Both the position numbers and the translations under genes were made by a program. DNA of 13,793 nt. It comes from an uncultured Lachnospiraceae bacterium (lineage in GTDB: Bacteria > Bacillota > Clostridia > Lachnospirales > Lachnospiraceae). Shown here one piece after another: positions 1-6,662 of this stretch. Each line of letters opens with the position of its first letter. The stretch's first letter is position 1. Location of the stretch: positions 30,733-44,525 of the forward strand of contig CAJUHY010000019.1 in assembly GCA_910585895.1 (NCBI GenBank). Direction: 5' to 3'. Under the pieces are notes generated by a model. That model was not told where the DNA came from. It ran no database searches and saw only the letters and a program-made list of their open reading frames with translations.

Positions 1-513
1 GGGCAGAGAATTGAAATTGACATTAAGGCTATGGATACCCATGCTTTGGGTTTGTCATTTGATTTTAAGGACGCCAGAATTGACGATGTATTGGCAACCA
101 AACCTTCCATTGAGTTTATCGAGCAGAACAGAGAAACAGATACTGCATATCCCGGTTGGGGATCCACAGATATACCAACAGGAAGGAAGAGCCGCTATAA
201 TCCGTCGCAGAACATGCTTGTTAATTCCTTTGAGATGGCATCAAGAAGTATGATAGTAGCTCAAAATGCCGTAAATCTGGTTTCAGAAATGCGCTCAGAA
301 CTGGGCGCAACACAGAACCGTTTAGAACATACAATTTCCAATCTTAATAATATTGAAGAAAACACAGCCGCAGCTGAGTCAAGGATTCGTGATACCGATA
401 TGGCTGAGGAGATGGTTACATACAGTACCAATAATATTTTGGCACAGGCAGGACAGACTATGCTTGCGCAAGCCAACCAAAGCTCACAAGGCGTATTATC
501 CCTCTTGCAATAA
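1..513 (+). CDS. Flagellin, C-terminal part (5' end outside window)
   Basis: This is the last 170 codons of a flagellin, the subunit that polymerises into the extracellular flagellar filament after export through the flagellar type III apparatus. The frame is open from base 1, so the internal ATG at 31 is not the start. The final ~85 residues are the conserved C-terminal D1/D0 helix region: RSELGATQNRLEHTISNL, then NIEENTAAAESRIRDTDMAEEM, then ILAQAGQTMLAQANQ, ending in the typical VLSLLQ. These helices pair with the N-terminal D0/D1 helices, which are not in the window. The ~65 residues before them are poorly conserved and probably belong to the variable outer domain. No convincing terminator follows; the 84 bp after the stop hold only a 5-bp stem (538-550). 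The next gene has its own promoter. The family call is secure; which flagellin paralogue this is cannot be told. Confidence 0.95.
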   Translation, partial: GQRIEIDIKAMDTHALGLSFDFKDARIDDVLATKPSIEFIEQNRETDTAYPGWGSTDIPTGRKSRYNPSQNMLVNSFEMASRSMIVAQNAVNLVSEMRSELGATQNRLEHTISNLNNIEENTAAAESRIRDTDMAEEMVTYSTNNILAQAGQTMLAQANQSSQGVLSLLQ

Positions 514-597
514 ATATGTCAGATTTTATGTAAAGTTTGTTGTATCAACACAATCGTTTACACCCTTTTAGCCACCCATAAAAACAGCCGTTTATCC

Positions 598-615
598 TTG
601 ACAAAATTTTGTCAA
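598..615. promoter_or_regulatory. Palindromic operator over the -35 box, Rex-like
   Basis: TTGACAAAATTTTGTCAA is a perfect 18-bp inverted repeat that includes the whole -35 hexamer, so a bound dimer would block RNA polymerase. It has the geometry of the Rex redox-repressor site (TTGTTAA, 4-bp spacer, TTAACAA) and agrees with it at 5 of 7 positions per half-site. Rex is known to control crotonase/butyrate genes in several Clostridia. The palindrome is seen directly; the regulator is inferred, and another dimeric repressor could bind here. Confidence 0.5.
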
Positions 616-626
616 AGTTATATATT
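598..626 (+). promoter_or_regulatory. Sigma-A promoter of the crotonase gene
   Basis: A perfect -35 TTGACA (598-603), a 17-bp spacer and a -10 TATATT (621-626) lie 45 bp upstream of the crotonase ATG. Transcription would start near 633, giving a leader of about 38 nt that contains the AGGAGG ribosome binding site (656-661). The strong match to consensus suits a highly expressed fermentation gene. Confidence 0.8.
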
Positions 627-670
627 TAAAGCAGTTACAAATACATATATCATCTAGGAGGGTTCTACAC

Positions 671-1465
671 ATGAATAATTTAAAATTAGACGTAGCTGAC
701 CAGATTGCTGTCCTCACAATCAGCAGACCAGGCGCATTGAACGCGCTGAACAGCGAGACATTGGACGAGCTGAACACTGTCCTCAGTGAAATTGAAGCAA
801 GAGATGATGTTAAAGTTGTCATCTTAACCGGCGGTCCTGACAAGAAAGACAATGCATTCAAGTCCTTCGTAGCTGGCGCTGACATTGCTGAGATGGTTAA
901 CTTCTCTGCTGCTGAGGCACGCGCATTCGGCATGAGAGCTGCTGAGCCGTTCTTCAAACTGATGAATATGCGTCAGGTTACTATCGCTGCTATCAACGGA
1001 TTTGCATTAGGCGGCGGATGTGAAATCGCTATGGCATGTGATATCCGTATCGCTTCTGATAACGCTACTTTTGCACAGCCTGAAACAGGTCTTGGCATCA
1101 TCCCCGGATTTGGCGGAACACAGAGACTTGCCCGCCTGGTAGGCATGGGACGTGCCAAAGAACTCATCTTTACCTGTGACAACATCGATGCTGCTGAAGC
1201 ATACCGCATTGGTCTGGTAAACAAAGTTGTTGCCAAAGAAGAATTGATGGACACCGCTAAGAAGATGGCTTCTAAGATTATCTCCAAGGGAAGCTACGCT
1301 GTTTCCATCGCTAAGGCTGCGATTAACAACGGCTATGACATGGATATCAAGAATGCAGTTGAGATGGAAGCAAACCTGTTTGGTATTACCTGCTCTACTC
1401 ACGACAAGACAGAGGGCATGACTGCTTTCTTAGAGAGACGTGCTGCTGACCTGACAGATTTCTAA
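671..1465 (+). CDS. crt: Short-chain enoyl-CoA hydratase (crotonase)
   Basis: This 264-residue protein is a full-length crotonase. It reversibly hydrates crotonyl-CoA to 3-hydroxybutyryl-CoA in the cytoplasm, a step of the acetyl-CoA to butyryl-CoA pathway. Both catalytic glutamates are present: E118 in GFALGGGCEIA and E138 in FAQPETGLGIIPGFGG. The AGAD segment (68-71) and the glycine-rich 114-116 segment fit the oxyanion hole. The start is fixed by AGGAGG at 656-661, 9 nt upstream of the ATG. Codon use is more GC-rich and uniform than in the AT-rich genes to the right, as expected of a highly expressed core gene. It is unusual in standing alone: thl, hbd, bcd or etf genes, which commonly neighbour crt in Clostridia, are absent, and it has its own promoter and downstream hairpins. 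Exact chain-length preference cannot be read from sequence. Confidence 0.92.
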   Translation: MNNLKLDVADQIAVLTISRPGALNALNSETLDELNTVLSEIEARDDVKVVILTGGPDKKDNAFKSFVAGADIAEMVNFSAAEARAFGMRAAEPFFKLMNMRQVTIAAINGFALGGGCEIAMACDIRIASDNATFAQPETGLGIIPGFGGTQRLARLVGMGRAKELIFTCDNIDAAEAYRIGLVNKVVAKEELMDTAKKMASKIISKGSYAVSIAKAAINNGYDMDIKNAVEMEANLFGITCSTHDKTEGMTAFLERRAADLTDF

Positions 1466-1471
1466 GGAAAC

Positions 1472-1509
1472 ACTGATTATAGCGTTATCATAATTTTAGC
1501 AGTTTTTTC
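1472..1509 (+). terminator. Possible weak terminator after crt
   Basis: ACTG (1472-1475) can pair with CAGT (1500-1503) and ATTAT (1476-1480) with ATAAT (1490-1494), leaving a 5-nt bulge on the right side. A run of six T follows (1503-1508). The stem is AT-rich and interrupted, so it may only assist the stronger hairpin just downstream. Confidence 0.35.
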
Positions 1510-1511
1510 AA

Positions 1512-1568
1512 AGAGGATGTCGGGAAATAGACAGTTCAATGTTTCCCCGACATCCTCTGTTTCTCATT
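1512..1568 (+). terminator. Strong hairpin downstream of crt, likely terminator
   Basis: AGAGGATGTCGGG (1512-1524) is the exact reverse complement of 1546-1558. Three more A-T pairs extend the stem inward past one bulged C (1545), leaving a loop of about 14 nt. The following bases (1559-1578) are T/C-rich but not an uninterrupted U-tract, so termination may be partial. It lies between convergent genes, but the minus-strand side has no T-run, so it probably serves crt rather than the operon at 1698-6406. Confidence 0.6.
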
Positions 1569-1633
1569 ATTCTTCTCCATTGCCAGAAGCGCAGTTCATT
1601 TATGCTAGATATTTGCTGGTCACCGTTTCAATA

Positions 1634-1655
1634 TTGGCGGCAACTTTACCGCCAA
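1634..1655. repeat. Short GC-rich hairpin downstream of the four-gene operon
   Basis: TTGGCGG (1634-1640) and CCGCCAA (1649-1655) form a perfect 7-bp stem with an 8-nt loop, 42 bp beyond the last stop codon of the minus-strand operon. On the minus strand the bases after it (AATATTGAAACGG) are not T-rich, so it is not a textbook intrinsic terminator. It may act in 3'-end formation or mRNA stability. The rest of 1560-1697 holds nothing I can identify. Confidence 0.3.
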
Positions 1656-1697
1656 AAACCATACAATATATAAATATCCTGCAAGAATGGCTTGTCC

Positions 1698-2663
1698 TCA
1701 GAATTTTACTCTATACCTCCATATTTTGCCTGGTTCTTCATCAGTATCAAAATGTGTCTTTTCATAAAACGGATATGTAACTTTAACTTTATCCTGGTAA
1801 TCTAAGGCAAATAGACATGTGCCCAACGCCATGGGCTTTGAGCCGATTGTACACAGGTTCAGCAAAGTTCCTTCGCATTCCTTTAACACCGTACATAATA
1901 AATTATAAGTCTCAAACGGATTATTTGCTGCGGCACACAATACATTCCCTCTTTCTATTTTATTGATAAGGTCCTCATTATTAAAAAGGCTCACATCTTT
2001 TAGCTTTGCCGTATACGACGGAAACCCATTCACTGCCAGTGTCCGTACAATTTCTTTTCCCTCTTCGCCCAATTTAAAATATACCAAATCAGCCAGTCCA
2101 CCATCAAATCCCAGAAAAATCGTCAAGATTTCTCTCTCATCCGTACCTGCATTATAATATCCAGGTACAGGCGCACAATTTCTTTCTTTTACATTTTTAT
2201 GATATGCATCAAAATACCCTTCTTCATATATATAAAACTTAGGCTCTGTATAAAAAATGTCCAAATTCCTAATATGAAAAACATTTTTTAAAACCGCCAT
2301 AACCCGATAAATGTTCGGTATGCTAAATCCTGTAATGTCAATTGCTATATTGTCATCACTTTTAATACCTATCTTACACAAACGACGAATTGCCTCAGTG
2401 TCATTGTCTGCTTTCACATAAATAGCAAGAACATTTTCAAACTCATCATAAAACGAAGTCTCTTGCTCCTTATCTATCTCTTTATGAAAATTTGCATAAT
2501 TCATGATAATAAGCTTCTTGAATATCTCTTTATTCTTTAACTTAACAAAAATTTCCTTACTTCTTTTTTCTATATTAGGCGCAAACAAAAGATAATCATA
2601 CTGCCTACTACTATCTAAAGCATTTTCCTCTACCTGTTCCATACTATAAATCTGTTGATTCAT
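1698..2663 (-). CDS. Unrecognised protein, last gene of candidate defence operon
   Basis: I do not recognise this 321-residue protein. It lacks a signal peptide and membrane segments, so it should be cytoplasmic. It reads as two alternating strand/helix halves. The first (about 22-147) has a hydrophobic strand ending in IDITGFS (108-114). The second (about 178-321) has FLGFDGG (183-189) and NLCTIGSKPMALG (269-281). Hydrophobic strand plus Gly/Ser/Thr loop suggests a Rossmann-like ligand-binding fold, and the last motif loosely recalls the TGGTK-type loop of CARF-like sensors; this is inference from pattern only. The start is chosen at 2663 because AGGAGG (2669-2674) sits 5 nt upstream; the longer frame to 2684 would need a TTG inside the ATPase gene. 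It overlaps that gene by 20 bp, so the two are probably translationally coupled. It may be the sensor or effector of the system. Confidence 0.8.
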   Translation of the reverse strand: MNQQIYSMEQVEENALDSSRQYDYLLFAPNIEKRSKEIFVKLKNKEIFKKLIIMNYANFHKEIDKEQETSFYDEFENVLAIYVKADNDTEAIRRLCKIGIKSDDNIAIDITGFSIPNIYRVMAVLKNVFHIRNLDIFYTEPKFYIYEEGYFDAYHKNVKERNCAPVPGYYNAGTDEREILTIFLGFDGGLADLVYFKLGEEGKEIVRTLAVNGFPSYTAKLKDVSLFNNEDLINKIERGNVLCAAANNPFETYNLLCTVLKECEGTLLNLCTIGSKPMALGTCLFALDYQDKVKVTYPFYEKTHFDTDEEPGKIWRYRVKF

Positions 2664-4605
2664 CTTGCCCTCCTGCAAAATCAAACAAATTGTACTGTTC
2701 CAACTCCTTGCTTTTTCCTACATACATCTGGGGGTTGATGGATTTCGTTAACATATCCTTAAATTCGTCAATATCTATTATTTGATTATATCCCCCTCTA
2801 GTCCGGTACGAATATTGATAAATCGGTGCATAAATCCTATTTAGCTGGTACACGCTTCCTCTGGTTTTTCCTACAGATATCAATTGCCTTTTCTGCTTTC
2901 TTATAATTGCTCCTGAATTTATTAGTTCCACTAAATACGCATTCAAACTATCATCGTTTCTGATTTGATTTTCATCAGCAAAGGCAAACTGATTTGTTTC
3001 TGGATATTTAGCTGCCACGTCCCGATGGTACTCTTCAAAAATACTTCCCATGTTATCAATAAACGTATACATCTCCCTCCCATATTTATTACTCATAGAA
3101 ACTTTCCTCCGCTGATCTTCTGCCGTATCCACTGAAGCATATGTCTGTATCCGAGCGCTTATGTTCTCTCCTTTTTCCAATTCCTCTAACATGGAACTAT
3201 CCATATGTTTAAAAACATTCCTGCAAAGAGATATGAAATCATTAATAGACCCGCTTGACAAGCGTAAAAAAGTATTTACACTATAATATGATTTTCGTTC
3301 TCCATAAATTGTAAGCAGAATATATAATAATGCAACCCGATATTTATTACTGTAGTCTTGATGGTATTTATATAATTCGCCGCTTGCCGTGTTTAATTTT
3401 CGGCTGCTCCTCAGTTCCTGATACTGCCTGCATAATTGACCTGTTTTCTTATAATCCTCTCCCCTGAACACTCGAAGGATATTATACATTTCCATAAGTT
3501 TTTCATCGCATGATAACTCTTTAATAACTTCTTCCATGTCTTCATCCGTAAAATGCTGTTTTATCAGCTTAAAATGTTTCGTACCCTTTACTACTGAATT
3601 AGCCTCTGAATCAAAATCTTCATTTTTCCCTAAAATATCATTAATATCACAAAGTTCATTCTCCTTATAAATTTCAACGCTTTCAAGCCTTTTTCTTGAA
3701 ATATCCAATGCAAACTGCTTATAATCCTTAAAAGTCTTGTATTCAAGTCGGCGAAGCAGAAAATCCCTGTCAACCTGCAACCGTTCACCAGCCACATTCG
3801 TCCAATTATTGTTATCCATACCCGCTGGGCGCATTCCCAAACGATATGTCAGATTTACAGTATCATCTACCTGCTTAATCAATGTATTTACCATTGTCTG
3901 GAACATCCCAAGATTTTCATACTCATCCAATAGTATAACAAACAATATATCCTTCCAGCCCTGAAGCAAATCATTAATTGTCCGAACAAACTCAATAATC
4001 ATATTTCCAGATCCAATCAAAGGCATTATTTTGTCCTTCCACGAATAATCATAACCAGAAGAATTTATAATTTGATCCAACTGCCTGATTTGCGCATTAA
4101 CATATGCATGTAACTCCTGCAGCGTTCTTTGCTCGATTCCAAAAAATGAACATAAAACTGCTTCCGCTTCTGTGCTGCCCTGTTCTCCATATATATCTAC
4201 TAAAATCACTAAAATCTGCCTAATTATAAACAACTCATAATAATGCTTAAAAATTCGCTCCTTATCCTGTACTGCACAATCAAGCTCACAGAACATATTA
4301 CAGAAGTCAGCCTTATACCTAAAATAAACTCCTAAACTTCTTTCTTTGAAATACCTTAATTGGATTTCTACAGGTTCGTTCTGAACAAAATCTTTCTGGA
4401 CGAAATATGATAAATATTTCAATATCATTGTTTTTCCCGTTCCCCTAGTTCCCTCCATCACAATTGGTGTCCGGCTAGTAAATAATTCACCTTCATTCAG
4501 GCTGTACACCTTAAACGGACTGCACCAATACTGTCCAACTTCATTATATTTCATGTCACGAGCAGTACATCCGACAAAAGGATTGCTAATAATATTTTCT
4601 TGCAT
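2644..4605 (-). CDS. ORC/CDC6-like P-loop ATPase of candidate defence operon
   Basis: This 653-residue protein is an AAA/STAND-type ATPase resembling the ORC-CDC6-like ATPases predicted in bacterial conflict systems. The Walker A motif is GTRGTGKT (52-59), the Walker B is FVILLDEYENLG (222-233, D227/E228), and YRLGMRPAG (254-262) fits a sensor segment at a strand end. A long, mostly helical C-terminal region (about 300-653) has no motif I know; residues 540-620 could contain a winged-helix DNA- or protein-binding unit. There are no membrane segments and no nuclease motif. The expected role is an ATP-driven switch or DNA-binding regulator for its partners. The ATG at 4605 has AGGAG (4616-4620) 10 nt upstream and overlaps the PRTase-like gene by 20 bp. 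The gene is AT-rich compared with crt and rarA, consistent with horizontal acquisition. The ATPase call is firm; the subfamily is likely. Confidence 0.85.
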   Translation of the reverse strand: MQENIISNPFVGCTARDMKYNEVGQYWCSPFKVYSLNEGELFTSRTPIVMEGTRGTGKTMILKYLSYFVQKDFVQNEPVEIQLRYFKERSLGVYFRYKADFCNMFCELDCAVQDKERIFKHYYELFIIRQILVILVDIYGEQGSTEAEAVLCSFFGIEQRTLQELHAYVNAQIRQLDQIINSSGYDYSWKDKIMPLIGSGNMIIEFVRTINDLLQGWKDILFVILLDEYENLGMFQTMVNTLIKQVDDTVNLTYRLGMRPAGMDNNNWTNVAGERLQVDRDFLLRRLEYKTFKDYKQFALDISRKRLESVEIYKENELCDINDILGKNEDFDSEANSVVKGTKHFKLIKQHFTDEDMEEVIKELSCDEKLMEMYNILRVFRGEDYKKTGQLCRQYQELRSSRKLNTASGELYKYHQDYSNKYRVALLYILLTIYGERKSYYSVNTFLRLSSGSINDFISLCRNVFKHMDSSMLEELEKGENISARIQTYASVDTAEDQRRKVSMSNKYGREMYTFIDNMGSIFEEYHRDVAAKYPETNQFAFADENQIRNDDSLNAYLVELINSGAIIRKQKRQLISVGKTRGSVYQLNRIYAPIYQYSYRTRGGYNQIIDIDEFKDMLTKSINPQMYVGKSKELEQYNLFDFAGGQDESTDL

Positions 4606-5485
4606 CTAGCAGATACTCCTTTCCGTTATATATTTTTTGGTATCGTTTAAACAAAGGAACCCATCCATCACCCATTCCCCAAAATATCGGCAATGTATTA
4701 TCTGGTGTATTATATTCAAATCCTAACATATATTGCCCATTGTCAAATCCCAATGGATAATTCTCCATATATCCGCCTTTTTTCACCGCCAATTCTCCAT
4801 ATAACTGACAAAACTTTTGGGCAATCGGTTTGATTTCTGCAATCCTTTTATCCGAAAAAACATATGCAGATTCTGAAAACGCCCTGTCCCTCTCATCTAA
4901 AACCAGTGCAGTGATTGGCTTAACTTTAGTGTCTGTTAATCTGTGAACTGCCTGCTCAGTGGCAATCATTAGCGCTGCATATGTATTCTCCGCTTTTATA
5001 TTTCTTGATTTTATATATGTTAGCGCTTGTTCACCTGAAATCGTGACGTCATCTATATATACAAGATTTCTATAATTCCGTTCCCTATCAATCTCGAAAC
5101 AACTTTTTGATAACTGATTCTCCTGTCGGAAATAATATAAAATATTATTTCCGCTTTCACTGTCATTACCTAACCCTATAAAAATCGTCTCCTCTATGAT
5201 CTCAGTTATAATCTTCGCTAAATTATCACCCTTATAGCCATATAGTTTTTCATGTAGATATTGATTAAATATATTTCTGTATAAAATCCGTACATCATCA
5301 TATGTATAATAAGTAAAATGTGCAAGCAGCCATAGGGCTAATTTCTTTTCACTTTCCACACTTTCAAAATATCTCCCCGAAAAATTGCCTAACCATTTTT
5401 CAATCTGCACATCAGAAATTTTTTCTGCCAAGCAACAACAGATGTATTCCTGATAATTCTCTTCAAACGGCCAAAATCCAGACAC
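4586..5485 (-). CDS. Phosphoribosyltransferase-like protein (PRTase-CE type), 5' end probably frameshifted
   Basis: The open frame gives 299 residues from a GTG. The core motif is LVYIDDVTISGEQ (141-153), matching the PRPP-binding loop of type I phosphoribosyltransferases, with S-G-E-Q in place of the usual T-G-x-T. A helical N-terminal region (about 8-80) and a C-terminal block around GFDNGQYML, NTPDNTLPIFWG and WVPLFKR agree with my memory of the PRTase-CE family predicted in conflict systems; its reaction is unknown, and sensing or modifying a nucleotide is plausible. The annotated start is suspicious: GTG at 5485 has no well-placed ribosome binding site, whereas an ATG at 5523, overlapping the methyltransferase stop, opens a second frame that would join this one by a -1 shift at 5473-5476. 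The corrected protein would be about 312 residues. It overlaps the ATPase gene by 20 bp. Confidence 0.75.
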   Translation of the reverse strand: MSGFWPFEENYQEYICCCLAEKISDVQIEKWLGNFSGRYFESVESEKKLALWLLAHFTYYTYDDVRILYRNIFNQYLHEKLYGYKGDNLAKIITEIIEETIFIGLGNDSESGNNILYYFRQENQLSKSCFEIDRERNYRNLVYIDDVTISGEQALTYIKSRNIKAENTYAALMIATEQAVHRLTDTKVKPITALVLDERDRAFSESAYVFSDKRIAEIKPIAQKFCQLYGELAVKKGGYMENYPLGFDNGQYMLGFEYNTPDNTLPIFWGMGDGWVPLFKRYQKIYNGKEYLLDARKYY

Positions 5486-5523
5486 TCCAAAATAATTTTC
5501 TCCGCTTCCTCTTTACTAATCAT
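5473..5523 (-). other. Likely true 5' end of the PRTase-like gene, in the other frame
   Basis: From the ATG at 5523 the frame reads MISKEEAEKIILECLDF, a typical charged amphipathic start, then leaves the PRTase frame and stops after 44 codons. The ATG lies inside the methyltransferase's last codons (ATGATTAG, 8-bp overlap), matching the overlap style of the other two junctions. Re-reading one base at TTTT (5473-5476) moves directly from F17 into the W-P-F-E-E of the downstream frame. One extra T, or a -1 slip of TTT to TTT, would restore the full protein. A GGGAGG (5537-5542) lies 13 nt upstream of the ATG. Confidence 0.6.
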
Positions 5524-6406
5524 CTATTATTTCAAACCTCCCTTTTGAACCTTCTGCATAAGTACGGTTAATTTCTATTCCTATCCACTTCCTGTTTAAT
5601 TGCTCAGCAATTGCTCCCGTCATGTTGCTTCCGGCAAACGGATCGATAACCAAATCATTTTCTTCCGTTAAAAATTTTATAAAAAACTCTGGTATATCGC
5701 GAGGCATTCTAGCAGGATGAATTTCCAATCCATGCTCTTTACAATATTTAAAATACTTCCCCCTCCCTGCAGTATTTGCTGCAATTATAACATTTGCCGG
5801 AATAGCTCCCCCATTATTTATATTAAAAGAAGTCCCGCCAATCACATGTTCTGAAGGTCTTCGTCCCGCATTATATTGCTGTTTATCTACAAGCTTTTGC
5901 ATCTGTTTGCTATATTGTACTAAAATCTGCTTATTATCCGCCTTGGGATTTGGAGTGTTTGACATCCACCATATCCTCGTAAATGCATCTTTTACCCGCA
6001 CACGTTTCTTATTGACCCATTCAATCGGAGCTGGCAAGGCCGAAGGATTGTAATGGATAAATTCCTGACATAAATATAAGTTTGCTTCTTCTTTGAACCT
6101 CAACAGCGTTTCTATCGGCAATGTAGAATGCACCGGCATTCCTTTTTCCCACGCATTTCCAATTTCAAGCACTATTGAGCCTCCTTCTGCTAATGCAGCG
6201 CTAAACAGCGGAGCTAATTTTGAAAACCACTGCAGATACTCCTCTCCCATCATGTTCCCATAGCGTTTTGCCCTATTTAAAGGAAAGGGCGGCGAAGTAA
6301 AAATTAAATTTGCTTTACCTTCTCTTCGGATACACTCCATAATAATTTTTTCACAATCCCCCAAATACATTGTCCCTTTTTCAGTTTTATAAAATAGATT
6401 GTCCAT
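5516..6406 (-). CDS. Beta-class DNA methyltransferase (TSPP motif), first gene of candidate defence operon
   Basis: This 296-residue enzyme should transfer a methyl group from S-adenosylmethionine to an exocyclic amino group in DNA. Motif IV is TSPPF (37-41), near the N terminus. Motif I is VIDPFAGSN (253-261), near the C terminus. This order defines the beta class, and TSPP rather than DPPY favours N4-cytosine over N6-adenine, although that rule is not absolute. The DCEKII segment at 17-22 precedes motif IV as in many relatives. The middle (about 110-235) is probably the target-recognition region; the target sequence cannot be read from the protein. GAGGG (6418-6422) sits 11 nt upstream of the ATG. 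It heads a four-gene operon and overlaps the PRTase-like start by 8 bp. No restriction endonuclease is recognisable nearby, so it would protect host DNA from an unusual effector or act in regulation. Confidence 0.9.
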   Translation of the reverse strand: MDNLFYKTEKGTMYLGDCEKIIMECIRREGKANLIFTSPPFPLNRAKRYGNMMGEEYLQWFSKLAPLFSAALAEGGSIVLEIGNAWEKGMPVHSTLPIETLLRFKEEANLYLCQEFIHYNPSALPAPIEWVNKKRVRVKDAFTRIWWMSNTPNPKADNKQILVQYSKQMQKLVDKQQYNAGRRPSEHVIGGTSFNINNGGAIPANVIIAANTAGRGKYFKYCKEHGLEIHPARMPRDIPEFFIKFLTEENDLVIDPFAGSNMTGAIAEQLNRKWIGIEINRTYAEGSKGRFEIIDD

Positions 6407-6432
6407 ATAGTATTTTACCCTCTATCATTCGT

Positions 6433-6447
6433 TTTAATCAAATTAAA
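6433..6447. promoter_or_regulatory. AT-rich palindrome upstream of the methyltransferase operon
   Basis: TTTAAT CAA ATTAAA is a perfect 6-bp inverted repeat with a 3-bp spacer, 27 bp upstream of the methyltransferase ATG, where an operator would be expected. I could not fit a convincing -35/-10 pair to this region, and AT-rich palindromes of this size occur by chance. Confidence 0.25.
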
Positions 6448-6563
6448 TCACGCAAAACAAGTTAAGATTGGCCGCCGGTACTTTTGTCAGAACCTCCAGC
6501 TTATATAAAATATTGTAAGGGAACAAAGCGTGGATTTTCTGAAATGCCACATTACAGATATTG

Positions 6564-6593
6564 CAGGATATATTTGTAAGAAAATATATCCTG
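6564..6593. repeat. Perfect 12-bp inverted repeat (hairpin)
   Basis: CAGGATATATTT (6564-6575) and AAATATATCCTG (6582-6593) are exact reverse complements separated by GTAAGA. No T-run follows on either strand, so it is not an intrinsic terminator. It sits in the middle of the 438-bp gene-poor gap between rarA and the four-gene operon and could be a protein-binding site, an RNA hairpin or a mobile-element remnant. Confidence 0.6.
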
Positions 6594-6662
6594 ATTAAGC
6601 CAGACAGCATAATAAGAAATTTTAAGAGAAATATGCTTTTCGCCATCATCATAGCATGGTTT

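Noticed and set aside
514..597. Terminator for the flagellin gene
   Set aside because: Only a 5-bp stem (538-550) with no T-run is present; I cannot support a terminator here.
592..957. Minus-strand open frames opposite crt (also 973-1287 and 1007-1402)
   Set aside because: These are antisense shadows of the biased codons of crt, with no start signals and no recognisable domains.
1517..1780. Plus-strand 87-codon open frame
   Set aside because: It runs through the terminator hairpin and overlaps the 3' end of the minus-strand operon; it has no ribosome binding site and reads as low-complexity hydrophobic sequence.
2664..2684. Longer start for the last operon gene
   Set aside because: The codon at 2684 is TTG without a ribosome binding site, while the ATG at 2663 has AGGAGG 5 nt upstream.
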